A stretch of DNA of 48,542 nt from Prevotella sp. (GTDB taxonomy: Bacteria; Bacteroidota; Bacteroidia; Bacteroidales; Bacteroidaceae), in NCBI GenBank assembly GCA_017538105.1, contig JAFYJN010000079.1, forward strand, positions 1 to 48,542, read 5' to 3'. Every line of letters starts with the position of its first letter. Positions within the stretch are counted from its first letter, which is position 1. Positions 9,691 to 17,724 of the stretch are shown here, one piece after another. Below the pieces are notes generated by a model, which was not told where the DNA came from, made no database searches, and saw only the letters and a program-made list of their open reading frames with translations. A program made the translations under genes and the position numbers.

Positions 9691-9698
9691 CAAAGATA
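9691..9698 (-). promoter_or_regulatory. Predicted dinD/R-M promoter
   Basis: On the minus strand the -7 box TATCTTTG is preceded, 23 nt upstream, by a TTTG (CAAA at 9722-9725 on the plus strand) that can serve as a -33 element. The box lies 37 bp before the dinD ATG. No equivalent box lies between dinD and the R-M gene, which supports one transcript. Confidence 0.55.
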
Positions 9699-9784
9699 CA
9701 AATAAATAATGAAAAAGCGTGCAAATCTGGAATAAAAACAATTAAGTTGATAAAAGAAAGCCAGTTGACAAGAACTAATTCAAC

Positions 9785-9824
9785 AAAAAAGTCTGAACAG
9801 ATTGAATAAGGTTCCTGTTCAGAC
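9785..9824 (-). terminator. Intrinsic terminator of glsA-glsB
   Basis: Read on the minus strand: a perfect 10-bp stem GTCTGAACAG / CTGTTCAGAC with a 14-nt loop is followed by TTTTTT. It lies about 28 bp beyond the glsB stop codon. Confidence 0.85.
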
Positions 9825-9852
9825 AAATCTGTAAAAATATTTCACAATATAA

Positions 9853-10842
9853 TTATTTCTCCGGATAAATCAGTTTGTTAGCACCCGAGGTGAGGCGAAG
9901 GGCTTCGGGATGTTGGGAGATGAAGGTGTCGATATGGCGGACACGTTTCTTCTCCAGAATCTCGTCAACGGCAATCAGGATACCCGTCTCCTCCACGTCG
10001 CCAAAGCCATCGTTAATGGCCGTGCCAAACATCTTCATGGTGGGACTCAATCCCATGTACGCATTGACAAGAGGCGGGATGTTATAGCCCAATTTACGTA
10101 TCTCACGATTGAGAATCAGGTAATCTTCCTTGAACGACGACCCATTGAACAGTGCCTCCAACTCCGCGGGGTCTGCCTCTATCTTAAGCGGGTTCATCGG
10201 GATGATGAGGTGGTCCTTGTCATCAAAATGTTTCTTTAGGAAGAAAAGAATCATGTCGCGCCCCTTGCGCACGTAAGATGGATACATGGTCATCTTGCCG
10301 AAGAAATACTTCACTTCAGGCATGATGACGGTCAGCGCGCCCAGTCCGTCCCACAGGTTGTCAAGGGCGAAGAGACTCTTCGCGCCCATCTTCGAACTTT
10401 GGTAAGGCAACGTGACATAAGAACGGGCCAACTCAATGGTACAGGGCAAGTATTCCTTGATGAATTTCTCGGAGAAATGGAACATATGACCGGTGGCCAA
10501 AATGGGCTGTCCATTCTCGTCGAAGTCCACCTCTGTACCCAATTTGTAACGGTAACCGCCAATAATCTCCTCAGCCTCCGGGTTCCAAACGATGAGTTGC
10601 TTGTAGCAGTTGTCCATGAGGTCGAACTCATCGAGGTCAAGTTCCTTGCCCGTCCCCCCACCAGCGGCACGGAACGCCTCCTCGCGTTGACGCCCTATCT
10701 CGCGCAACACGTTGGGAGCGTTGTGTATATCGACAATGTATATCTCGTTATGACTCTTGTTGGTCATACGGAGCTGTCTGTCGGGAGTGAGTTCGCTTTT
10801 CAGCAAGTCTTTGCTCACAGGAGGGATGATAGGTTGCAGCAT
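9853..10842 (-). CDS. glsB: Glycine N-acyltransferase of glycine-lipid synthesis (GNAT-fold, OlsB-like)
   Basis: 329 residues. The family is the 'putative hemolysin' / ornithine-lipid OlsB-like N-acyltransferase group. In Bacteroides thetaiotaomicron the equivalent enzyme (GlsB) transfers a hydroxy-fatty acyl chain to glycine. Recognisable stretches are REIGRQREEAFRAAGGGTG, DLDEFDLMDNCYKQLIVWN, EIIGGYRYKLG and ELARSYVTLPYQ, which match the acyl-ACP N-acyltransferase pattern. It is likely cytoplasmic or membrane-associated. It begins 11 bp after the stop of the partner O-acyltransferase, so the two are co-expressed, and it is followed by a strong terminator. An alternative in this family is ornithine as substrate; glycine is favoured by the paired arrangement in Bacteroidales. 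Confidence 0.85.
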   Translation of the reverse strand: MLQPIIPPVSKDLLKSELTPDRQLRMTNKSHNEIYIVDIHNAPNVLREIGRQREEAFRAAGGGTGKELDLDEFDLMDNCYKQLIVWNPEAEEIIGGYRYKLGTEVDFDENGQPILATGHMFHFSEKFIKEYLPCTIELARSYVTLPYQSSKMGAKSLFALDNLWDGLGALTVIMPEVKYFFGKMTMYPSYVRKGRDMILFFLKKHFDDKDHLIIPMNPLKIEADPAELEALFNGSSFKEDYLILNREIRKLGYNIPPLVNAYMGLSPTMKMFGTAINDGFGDVEETGILIAVDEILEKKRVRHIDTFISQHPEALRLTSGANKLIYPEK

Positions 10843-10853
10843 GATAAGAGTGA

Positions 10854-11693
10854 CTAATCGTTACTATTGAGTTGATAGACTTTGTCTTCTACGTATTCCG
10901 CCCATTGGACCGGCGTTTTCGACTTATCGAAGGTTTGCCATGGGATGGGTTTGCCAATGGTGACCGTGAATTCCTTGTGCACATTCTTGTACATCTCGTC
11001 GACAAGGAACAGCATGGCCACATTGAACTTGATACCCAGTTTCTTGGACCAGTTGGCCAGGCGATAGAACTTGTTAGAGTTCTGCCCACTGAAATGGATG
11101 GGCACCACATCGCGGTGAGTCTGCACGCTCTTGGTGATGAACGTCTTCGTCCAAGGTAGGTCGTGTATCTTACCATTGATCTTTCGCGAGCACAACCCTG
11201 CGGGGAACATAAGCATGTGGAGATCGCTCTTGAAACCCGCCTCCACCATGGCTGGGAACTGTCGACTCTGACTGCCCGTCTTGTTGATGGGTATACACAA
11301 CGGAGCCAACCCCGGCAGATTCATCAACAGGTCGTTCACCAGATAACGGAACTGTCCGTCGCAATGCCGCCCGATGATGGCACCCAACGCCACGCCGTCG
11401 GCTCCGCCAAGGGGATGGTTGCTCACATACGTATACAGTTTGCCATCGTCAACGGGAGGCAGATTCTCACGCCCCTTAACATGCAGCGTCATGTCGAGAT
11501 AGCGCACACATTCCTCCAACCAGTCGACGCCCACTTTGTCGCGACTTTCCCACAAGTAGGCATTCACCTCGTCTTGGTGAACGATGTGCTTCAGCCAACG
11601 ACGAACAAAACCAGGAACATATTTGGCTTTGGCACCCATTTTCCCGTTGAGTATCTCGTCGATGTCAATGGTTTTTTCCGTTATTTCATTCAT
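10854..11693 (-). CDS. glsA: O-acyltransferase of glycine-lipid synthesis (PlsC-like)
   Basis: 279 residues of the lysophospholipid acyltransferase-like family. The catalytic His-Asp pair is seen in SNHPLGGADG (about residues 110-119). The spacing is HX5D rather than the classical HX4D of PlsC, which I believe is usual in this Bacteroidota branch. The substrate-binding block is MLMFPAGLCSRK. In the glycine-lipid pathway GlsA adds the second, ester-linked acyl chain to the N-acyl-3-hydroxy-acylglycine made by GlsB. It is the first gene of a two-gene operon with glsB. A predicted promoter lies just upstream, giving a very short leader. Confidence 0.85.
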   Translation of the reverse strand: MNEITEKTIDIDEILNGKMGAKAKYVPGFVRRWLKHIVHQDEVNAYLWESRDKVGVDWLEECVRYLDMTLHVKGRENLPPVDDGKLYTYVSNHPLGGADGVALGAIIGRHCDGQFRYLVNDLLMNLPGLAPLCIPINKTGSQSRQFPAMVEAGFKSDLHMLMFPAGLCSRKINGKIHDLPWTKTFITKSVQTHRDVVPIHFSGQNSNKFYRLANWSKKLGIKFNVAMLFLVDEMYKNVHKEFTVTIGKPIPWQTFDKSKTPVQWAEYVEDKVYQLNSND

Positions 11694-11708
11694 GGCTCAA
11701 ATATTCTG

Positions 11709-11716
11709 CAAAAATA
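11709..11716 (-). promoter_or_regulatory. Predicted -7 box of the glsA-glsB promoter
   Basis: On the minus strand it reads TATTTTTG followed by C, 15 bp before the glsA ATG. The -33 element is not clear. Confidence 0.5.
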
Positions 11717-11946
11717 CGTCATCTTTTTCAAATAGTGGCATTTTTGTGAAAAAAAGTGATTTTTTTCTTTCTTTTTGTTCTATATGTGAAGTTCTCCCGC
11801 AAACTTCTGCAATATCCCATCTGTGTTTGTCCGCATCACCTATCCAATCCATGTCCAAAAAACGATGCCGATGGCATCCGTCAAAGCTTCGCCAAAACGG
11901 GAAATTCAGTTAAAAAATGCTAAACCCAAAAATATTTGGAAAAAAG

Positions 11947-11988
11947 TGGGGGATTGTGGGGAATTATGGGGAAAAATATGTACCTTTG
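11947..11988 (+). promoter_or_regulatory. MraZ operator (three TGGGG repeats) and dcw promoter
   Basis: Three direct copies of TGGGG start at 11947, 11957 and 11967, separated by exactly 5 nt each. This is the TGGGN-N5 triple repeat bound by MraZ in E. coli. The -7 box TACCTTTG follows at 11981-11988, 29 bp before the mraZ ATG. The repeats therefore cover the -33 region, as expected for autorepression of the dcw cluster by MraZ. Confidence 0.9.
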
Positions 11989-12017
11989 TAACCCAAATCT
12001 TTATCTAAGGTGTAACA

Positions 12018-12482
12018 ATGAGGTTCATAGGCAACATAGAAGCGAAGGTCGACGCGAAAGGCCGCGTGTTTCTGCCCGCCGTATTCCGCAAGGAGCTGGC
12101 GGGAGAGGGCACGGCAACACTCATGTTGCGCAAAGACCTCTTCCAGGACTGTCTGGTGCTCTATCCCGAGAGTATCTGGAATGAGCAGACTGATGCCCTG
12201 CGCTCGCGCCTGAACCGCTGGGTGAAGGAAGAACAGCAGTTCTTCCGCGAATATGTGTCAGCGGTGGTGCGCGTTCCTCTGGACAGCAACGGCCGTCTGC
12301 TCATCCCCAAGCGGTTCCTTTCCATGGCCGGCATCGACCAGAGCGTGCGCTTCATCGGCATGGACGACTGCATCGAGATATGGAGTGAGGAAAACACAGA
12401 GCAGCCCTTCGTTGAACCCGAAGAACTGGCAGCGCAACTGAGCCGACTCATGAGCGGCAACCCGCAGAACCCCTCCGCATAA
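12018..12482 (+). CDS. mraZ: Transcriptional regulator MraZ
   Basis: 154 residues, the usual length. It contains two AbrB-like half-domains: MRFIGNIEAKVDAKGRVFLP with FRKEL, and FFREYVSAVVRVPLDSNGRL with LLIPKRFLSMAGI. Each carries the D-x-K/N-GR-x-x-(L/I)P signature. MraZ forms a ring-shaped oligomer that binds the repeats upstream of its own gene and represses the division cluster. The operator is intact here. It is the first gene of the dcw cluster, with rsmH starting 15 bp downstream. Confidence 0.97.
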   Translation: MRFIGNIEAKVDAKGRVFLPAVFRKELAGEGTATLMLRKDLFQDCLVLYPESIWNEQTDALRSRLNRWVKEEQQFFREYVSAVVRVPLDSNGRLLIPKRFLSMAGIDQSVRFIGMDDCIEIWSEENTEQPFVEPEELAAQLSRLMSGNPQNPSA

Positions 12483-12497
12483 CATCCTCAAAAACAG

Positions 12498-13424
12498 ATG
12501 GTGAACACCATTGAGACATATCATGTACCGGTGCTCCTGAAGGAGAGCGTCGACGGCTTGGATATTCAAGCCGACGGAACGTATGTGGACGTTACCTTCG
12601 GCGGTGGCGGACACAGCCGCGAAATACTCGGGAGGTTGGGTGAGAAAGGCCATCTCTACAGCTTCGACCAAGATGCCGACTCAGAAGCGAACATCGGCGA
12701 AACGTTTAGAGACGACCCACGCTTCACGTTCGTGAGGAGCAATTTTCGCTATCTGGCCAATTGGATGCGCTACTACGGTGTGGAACAGTTGGACGGTGTG
12801 CTGGCAGACCTGGGCGTGTCGAGCCATCATCTCGACGACGAACAGCGCGGTTTCTCTTTCCGCTTCGACGCGCCGCTTGACATGCGGATGAACAAGCGGG
12901 CTGGCATGACAGCCGCCGACATCGTCAATAACTACGACGAGGAGCAGTTGTCCACCCTCTTCCACCTATATGGCGACATGAGGAACGCCCGCCGTGTGGC
13001 GAAAGCCATCGTCAAGGCACGTGACGCATCGCCTATTCTCACCACGACGCAGTTCATTGAGAGTATCGACGGTGAGATTGGTCGTGAACGTGAGAAGAAA
13101 GAGTTGGCGAAAGTCTTTCAGGCCTTGCGCATCGAGGTGAACCAGGAGATGGAAGCGCTGCGTGAGATGCTGACAGCCGCCATTCGACTGTTGCGGCCAG
13201 GAGGCAGGCTCTCCGTCATCACCTACCATAGCGTGGAAGACCGTATCGTGAAGAACATGCTTCGCGCCGGCAACCTCGAGGGCAAGATGGAACAGGACTT
13301 CTTCGGACGGGTGACATCGCCCATGGTGCCTCTCTCCAACAAAGTCATCGTTCCGGACGAGGAAGAACAGGAAAACAACCCGCGCAGCAGAAGCGCGAAA
13401 CTAAGAATCAGTATCAAGCAATGA
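12498..13424 (+). CDS. rsmH: 16S rRNA (cytosine-1402-N4)-methyltransferase
   Basis: 308 residues. It methylates N4 of C1402 in the 16S rRNA decoding centre. It has the family N-terminus HVPVLLKESVDGL, the SAM-binding motif VDVTFGGGGHSREIL, then VLADLGVSSHHLD, RGFSFRFDAPLDMRM, QALRIEVNQEMEAL and the C-terminal ITYHSVEDRIVK. This set is diagnostic of RsmH (MraW). Its stop overlaps the start of the ftsL-like gene by 4 bp, so translation is probably coupled. Confidence 0.97.
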   Translation: MVNTIETYHVPVLLKESVDGLDIQADGTYVDVTFGGGGHSREILGRLGEKGHLYSFDQDADSEANIGETFRDDPRFTFVRSNFRYLANWMRYYGVEQLDGVLADLGVSSHHLDDEQRGFSFRFDAPLDMRMNKRAGMTAADIVNNYDEEQLSTLFHLYGDMRNARRVAKAIVKARDASPILTTTQFIESIDGEIGREREKKELAKVFQALRIEVNQEMEALREMLTAAIRLLRPGGRLSVITYHSVEDRIVKNMLRAGNLEGKMEQDFFGRVTSPMVPLSNKVIVPDEEEQENNPRSRSAKLRISIKQ

Positions 13425-13918
13425 ACGAGAAGAAGAAGAACATCGACATAGACGAAGAGCGCTACGAAGCCTACCTTCCTGGTGAGGAGCAGCACACCGA
13501 AGACGCGGCATCCTACCCTGGGGAACAGGAGAATGACCTCGCCTCCTTCAAGCAGACCATCGAGGAACATGCGCGTGAAGACGAAGACGAGCAGTCGTCG
13601 AACCTGACCCTGCGCAAAATCCTCGGCGGCGACATTCTTACGGCCGACCTGCTGCGCCGACAGATATGGCTCATCCTGCTCATCGTGGCCTTCATCATTG
13701 TCTATGTGGCCAACCGTTACAGTTGCCAGAAATCGATGTTGGAAATCAACCGGCTGAACAAGGAATTGGTGGACACCAAGTACAAGATGCTGTCGCTATC
13801 GAGCGTTCTCACCGAACGTTGCCGCGAGAGCCATGTCATGATGCTTCTGCGCGAGAACAACGACACCACGCTGCACACCTCCGACCAGCCACCATATATT
13901 ATCGACACAAGCAATTAA
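13421..13918 (+). CDS. ftsL: FtsL-like divisome protein
   Basis: 165 residues and bitopic. An acidic cytoplasmic region of about 80 residues (rich in Glu/Asp) is followed by a transmembrane helix around residues 85-103 (WLILLIVAFIIVYVANRY) and a short periplasmic coiled coil (KSMLEINRLNKELVDTKYKM). This matches the Bacteroidota FtsL-like family, which occupies the ftsL position between rsmH and ftsI. It should bridge the FtsQ/FtsB complex and the FtsW-FtsI synthase. The cytoplasmic tail is longer than in E. coli FtsL. It overlaps rsmH by 4 bp and ends 3 bp before ftsI. Confidence 0.85.
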   Translation: MNEKKKNIDIDEERYEAYLPGEEQHTEDAASYPGEQENDLASFKQTIEEHAREDEDEQSSNLTLRKILGGDILTADLLRRQIWLILLIVAFIIVYVANRYSCQKSMLEINRLNKELVDTKYKMLSLSSVLTERCRESHVMMLLRENNDTTLHTSDQPPYIIDTSN

Positions 13919-13921
13919 AGC

Positions 13922-16069
13922 ATGAACAAATTAGACCATAAGAACACCATACCACGCTATTCCTTCATCGCCTTGGTCGTGGCACTCCTGGCACTCATCG
14001 TGCTGGGCAAGGCACTATATACCATGACGGCGAAACGCGACTATTGGATGAAGGTGGCCGACCAACAGAAACGCGACAGCGTACCCCTGCAACAGACACG
14101 CGGCAACATTCTAAGTTGCGACGGACAGCTCATGGCCAGCTCGCTGCCTGAATACAGTATGTTCATGGACTTCCAGGTGGGCGGCGAGAAGAAGGACTCT
14201 CTGTGGAACGCCAAACTGGACAGTATCTGCATGGGACTGGCGCAGATTTTCCCCGACAAGACCGCCGAGCAGTTCCGCGAAGACCTGGAGAAAGGACATG
14301 CCAAGCAGAGTCGCCACTGGCCGATATATAAGAAACGAGTACCCTACAACGTATATACCGAGGTGAAGAAACTGCCCGTGTTCAACATGCCTCCCAACGC
14401 CGGCGGCTTCCACTATGAGAAGAACAACGCACGCAGCCGTCCCTTCGGCACACTTGCCGGACGCACCATCGGTGCGATGTACGGCAGGAAAGACACCGCT
14501 CGCTTTGGACTGGAACTGTCCTACGACTCCGTGCTACGCGGCACACCAGGCATCGCCCACAGTCGCAAGGTGCGCAACCAGATACTCAAGCTCACCGACA
14601 CGCCTCCCGTCAATGGCGAGGACATCGTGACGACCATCGACGTGAAGATACAGGACATCGCCGAGAAAGCCGTTGTCGATGAGATGCGCGAGGTGGATGC
14701 CAACGTAGGCGTGGCCATCGTCATGGAAGTGGCCACGGGCGACGTGAAGGCTATCGTCAACATGGAGAGATGTGAAGACGGCACTTACCAGGAGATGCAG
14801 AGCCACGCTGTGAGCGACCTGATGGAACCCGGTTCGGTGTTCAAGACAGCCTCCATCATGGTGGCCCTCGACGACGGTGTTGTCGATACCACCTATAAAG
14901 TAAACACAGGCGGTGGTGTATATCCGATGCACGGTCGGGAGATGCGCGACCATAACTGGCGCCGGGGTGGATATGGTACGCTCACCGTGCCACAAATTAT
15001 CCAGAACAGTTCGAACATCGGCACCAGTGTCATCATCGACAAGTTCTACGGCAATGAACCGGAGAAGTTCGTACAGGGACTCTACCGCATCGGTATTGCC
15101 GAGGACCTGCATATCCCACTCGTGGGTGCCGCCAAGCCACGCATCCGCATGCCAGAGAAAGACGAGCACGGCATCTACACCAACTGGAGCAAGACCACCC
15201 TGCCGTGGATGAGTATCGGTTACGAGACGATGGTCCCGCCCATCTCCACCGTCACCTTCTACAACGCCATCGCCAACGGCGGGCGTATGATGCGTCCACG
15301 CTTCGTCAAACAGGTGATGCGCGAGGGTAAAGTGGTGCGCGAATACCCGCCGCAGGTGATCAAGGAGCATATCTGCAAGGAGTCGACACTGGGCAAGGTG
15401 AGAAAAATGCTCGAACAGGTGGTGTCTAAAGGTACTGGCAAGAAAGCCGGCTCCACGAAATTCATCGTGGCGGGCAAGACGGGAACGGCACAGGTGGCCA
15501 AAGGAAAACTCGGCTACAAGTCGGGCGTGATGAACTACCTGCTCAGCTTCGTGGGCTATTTCCCCGCCGACAACCCACGTTACACCTGTATCGTTTGTCT
15601 GCAAAAGACCGGCCTGCCGGCATCGGGCGGTATGAGCGCCGCTGTGTTCCACAACATCTCCGAAGGCGTGATGGCCCACGACATCAAATTGGCTGTGGCC
15701 GATGCTCACGACGAAACATCATCGGCCATACCCGATGTGAAGGCGGGCGACATGGAGGCTGCGGAAAAAGTGCTCGGACTGCTCGGACTGGCCGTGTCAC
15801 AAGGATGGAGCCATGAGAAAGACGCCACGGGCGACATCTGGGGCATCGCCCGGCGTACGACAGGAGGCGTGAAGATGGAAAAAGCGGCTGTCTATCAAAA
15901 CGATGTCATGCCCGACGTATTGGGCATGGGTGCGCGCGATGCCATCTACGCCATCGAAAGGCGCGGTGTGGCCACACGCATCTTCGGACGTGGCAAGGTG
16001 GTGTCGCAGAGTCTGGCCGCTGGCCATCACATCGCACGCGGCGACACCTGTGTGCTAAGGCTGGAGTAA
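13922..16069 (+). CDS. ftsI: Septal peptidoglycan transpeptidase (class B PBP) with C-terminal PASTA domain
   Basis: 715 residues. An N-terminal anchor (about residues 13-33, FIALVVALLALIVLGKALYT) is followed by the PBP dimerisation region (RGNILSCDGQLMASSLPEYS). The transpeptidase domain has Ser305 in S-V-F-K, the S363-S-N365 motif and K519-T-G. The last 60-70 residues form one PASTA-like repeat (PDVLGMGARDAIYAIERRG). PASTA-ended FtsI is usual in Bacteroidota, unlike E. coli. The protein cross-links septal peptidoglycan together with FtsW. A GC-rich palindromic repeat starts 4 bp after the stop. Confidence 0.95.
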   Translation: MNKLDHKNTIPRYSFIALVVALLALIVLGKALYTMTAKRDYWMKVADQQKRDSVPLQQTRGNILSCDGQLMASSLPEYSMFMDFQVGGEKKDSLWNAKLDSICMGLAQIFPDKTAEQFREDLEKGHAKQSRHWPIYKKRVPYNVYTEVKKLPVFNMPPNAGGFHYEKNNARSRPFGTLAGRTIGAMYGRKDTARFGLELSYDSVLRGTPGIAHSRKVRNQILKLTDTPPVNGEDIVTTIDVKIQDIAEKAVVDEMREVDANVGVAIVMEVATGDVKAIVNMERCEDGTYQEMQSHAVSDLMEPGSVFKTASIMVALDDGVVDTTYKVNTGGGVYPMHGREMRDHNWRRGGYGTLTVPQIIQNSSNIGTSVIIDKFYGNEPEKFVQGLYRIGIAEDLHIPLVGAAKPRIRMPEKDEHGIYTNWSKTTLPWMSIGYETMVPPISTVTFYNAIANGGRMMRPRFVKQVMREGKVVREYPPQVIKEHICKESTLGKVRKMLEQVVSKGTGKKAGSTKFIVAGKTGTAQVAKGKLGYKSGVMNYLLSFVGYFPADNPRYTCIVCLQKTGLPASGGMSAAVFHNISEGVMAHDIKLAVADAHDETSSAIPDVKAGDMEAAEKVLGLLGLAVSQGWSHEKDATGDIWGIARRTTGGVKMEKAAVYQNDVMPDVLGMGARDAIYAIERRGVATRIFGRGKVVSQSLAAGHHIARGDTCVLRLE

Positions 16070-16072
16070 GAC

Positions 16073-16131
16073 CTCCCGGCAAACCTCCCCCAGGCAAACC
16101 TCCCCCGCCCCCTCCCAAGGAGGGGGAGAAA
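16073..16131 (+). repeat. GC-rich palindromic element, copy 1 (after ftsI)
   Basis: Two partial copies of a CAAACCTCCCCC word lead into the palindromic core CCCCTCCCAAGGAGGGG (about 16109-16125). The sense orientation follows ftsI. A near-identical copy is embedded in the TPR-CHAT gene at 33120. Confidence 0.8.
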
Positions 16132-16183
16132 AAAAGGACTATAATTGGGGATTTGGAAAGGAAAGAATAAGAATACAACATAT

Positions 16184-17638
16184 ATGATGAAACTTGAACA
16201 ACTGATTAGAGACATCACCACCCAGAAGGTGGTCGGCACTACCGACATCGACATCTGTGGGGTCGACATCGACTCGCGGAAGGTGGCGCAAGGCCATCTC
16301 TTCGCCGCCATTCGCGGCACCCAGGTCGACGGTCACCGCTTCATCGACAAAGCCATTGCGGGGGGAGCAACAGCCATCCTCTGCGAGACACTGCCCGAAA
16401 CGCTCATTGAAGGCGTCACCTATGTGGTGGTCAATAATACAGAGGAGGCCATCGGTCCTGTGGCCACCACGTTTTTCGACAAGCCGTCGGAGAAATTGAA
16501 ACTGGTGGGCGTGACAGGAACGAATGGAAAAACGACCATCGCCACCTTATTATATAATATGTTCCGTAAGATGGGACACCGCTGCGGATTGCTCTCCACG
16601 GTGTGCAACTACATCGAAGACGAGGTGCTGCCCACCGAGCATACCACACCCGACCCCATCGAGTTGAACGAACTGCTCCATCGCATGGTGGAGGCAGGCT
16701 GTGAATATGCGTTCATGGAATGCAGCAGCCATGCCATACACCAACACCGCATCGGCGGACTGCGCTTCGCGGGAGGCATCTTCACCAACCTCACACGCGA
16801 CCATATGGACTATCACAAGACGGTGGAGAATTACCGCAACGCCAAAAAGGCGTTCTTCGACGCGCTGCCTCGTGACGCCTTCGCCATCATCAACGCCGAC
16901 GACAAGAACGGCGCGTTCATGGTGCAGAACAGCAAAGCCACGGTGAAGACCTACTCCACACGGGCCATGGCCGACTTCAGGGCGAAAATCCTGGAATGCC
17001 ATTTCGAGGGGATGTACCTCGAAATCGACGGCCATGAGATAGGCGTGCAGTTCATCGGCAAGTTCAACGTGAGCAACCTGCTGGCCGTATACGGCACCGC
17101 CATCATGTTAGGCAAGCCTGCCGACGAGGTGCTGTTGGTGATGAGCACGCTGAAGAGCGTGAGTGGACGACTGCAGCCCATCCGCTCCCCCCAAGGATTC
17201 ACCGCCATCGTCGACTATGCCCACACTCCCGATGCATTGGCCAACGTGCTCAATGCCATTCACGAGGTGCTCAACGGCAAGGGCCAGGTCATCACGGTTT
17301 GCGGCGCGGGCGGCAACCGCGACAAGGGCAAGCGTCCGCTGATGGCCCAGGAGGCAGTGCGCCAGAGCGACAAACTAATTATCACCAGCGACAACCCGCG
17401 TTTCGAGGAGCCACAAGCCATCATCGACGACATGATGGCAGGACTGACGCCTCAGCAACGCAAGAAGACACTCACCATCGTCGACCGCCGCGAAGCGATT
17501 CGTGCCGCCGTGATGATGGCTTCGAAGGGCGATGTGGTGCTGGTGGCTGGCAAAGGTCATGAGAACTACCAAGAAATCAAGGGCGTGAAACATCATTTCG
17601 ACGACTGCGAGGTTGTCAGCGAACTATTTAATTCATAG
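16184..17638 (+). CDS. murE: UDP-N-acetylmuramoyl-L-alanyl-D-glutamate--2,6-diaminopimelate ligase
   Basis: 484 residues from the ATG at 16184 (an adjacent in-frame ATG lies at 16187). An upstream ATG at 16145 would add 13 residues with no family match. MurE adds the third amino acid of the stem peptide. Visible motifs are the N-terminal UDP-binding region (GVDIDSRKV), the ATP loop [44 protein letters not shown] and the C-terminal [14 protein letters not shown]. The motif DNPRFEEP includes DNPR, the signature of meso-diaminopimelate-adding MurE, so the peptidoglycan is expected to be DAP-type. The gene follows a palindromic repeat but has no obvious promoter of its own. Confidence 0.96.
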   Translation: MMKLEQLIRDITTQKVVGTTDIDICGVDIDSRKVAQGHLFAAIRGTQVDGHRFIDKAIAGGATAILCETLPETLIEGVTYVVVNNTEEAIGPVATTFFDKPSEKLKLVGVTGTNGKTTIATLLYNMFRKMGHRCGLLSTVCNYIEDEVLPTEHTTPDPIELNELLHRMVEAGCEYAFMECSSHAIHQHRIGGLRFAGGIFTNLTRDHMDYHKTVENYRNAKKAFFDALPRDAFAIINADDKNGAFMVQNSKATVKTYSTRAMADFRAKILECHFEGMYLEIDGHEIGVQFIGKFNVSNLLAVYGTAIMLGKPADEVLLVMSTLKSVSGRLQPIRSPQGFTAIVDYAHTPDALANVLNAIHEVLNGKGQVITVCGAGGNRDKGKRPLMAQEAVRQSDKLIITSDNPRFEEPQAIIDDMMAGLTPQQRKKTLTIVDRREAIRAAVMMASKGDVVLVAGKGHENYQEIKGVKHHFDDCEVVSELFNS

Positions 17639-17724
17639 TGATGAGTGTTTAGGGTTTAGTGTTCTTTCGGAAACGGACTATCGTCTACACTCCTACACTT
17701 CTACACTCCTTAACTCCAAGATAT
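17639..17724. repeat. Repeat-bearing murE-mraY spacer
   Basis: 86 bp holding a run of CTACACTCCTACACTTCTAC-like words (about 17690-17712). Its reverse complement aligns with the GGAGTTTAGGAGTTTGG-type words at 44278-44306 downstream of gpmI. This looks like a dispersed intergenic repeat rather than a regulatory site. Confidence 0.5.

Larger units (their letters stand above)
5717..9852. other. AT-richer accessory segment (R-M plus dinD)
   Basis: Between dgt and glsB the sequence is visibly richer in A and T than the GC-rich housekeeping genes on both sides, and codons ending in A/T are common (for example frequent AAA, GAA, AAT). It holds only a type IIG restriction-modification gene and dinD, both typical cargo of variable loci. 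No integrase, tRNA or flanking direct repeat was found, so acquisition by homologous exchange at a hotspot is more likely than an integrative element (inference). Confidence 0.6.
11694..12017. other. Divergent control region between glsA and mraZ
   Basis: 324 bp without a credible gene. It holds the glsA promoter at its left end and the mraZ operator/promoter at its right end. The central part (about 11740-11940) shows no hairpin, RNA gene or repeat that I can support. Confidence 0.6.

Noticed and set aside
5717-9852. Integrated mobile element
   Set aside because: No integrase, transposase, tRNA target or flanking direct repeats could be found, so only a compositional island is claimed.
14534-15709. 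Minus-strand ORF of 391 codons opposite ftsI
   Set aside because: His/Val-rich translation typical of antisense GC-rich codons; ftsI is intact on the plus strand with all catalytic motifs.
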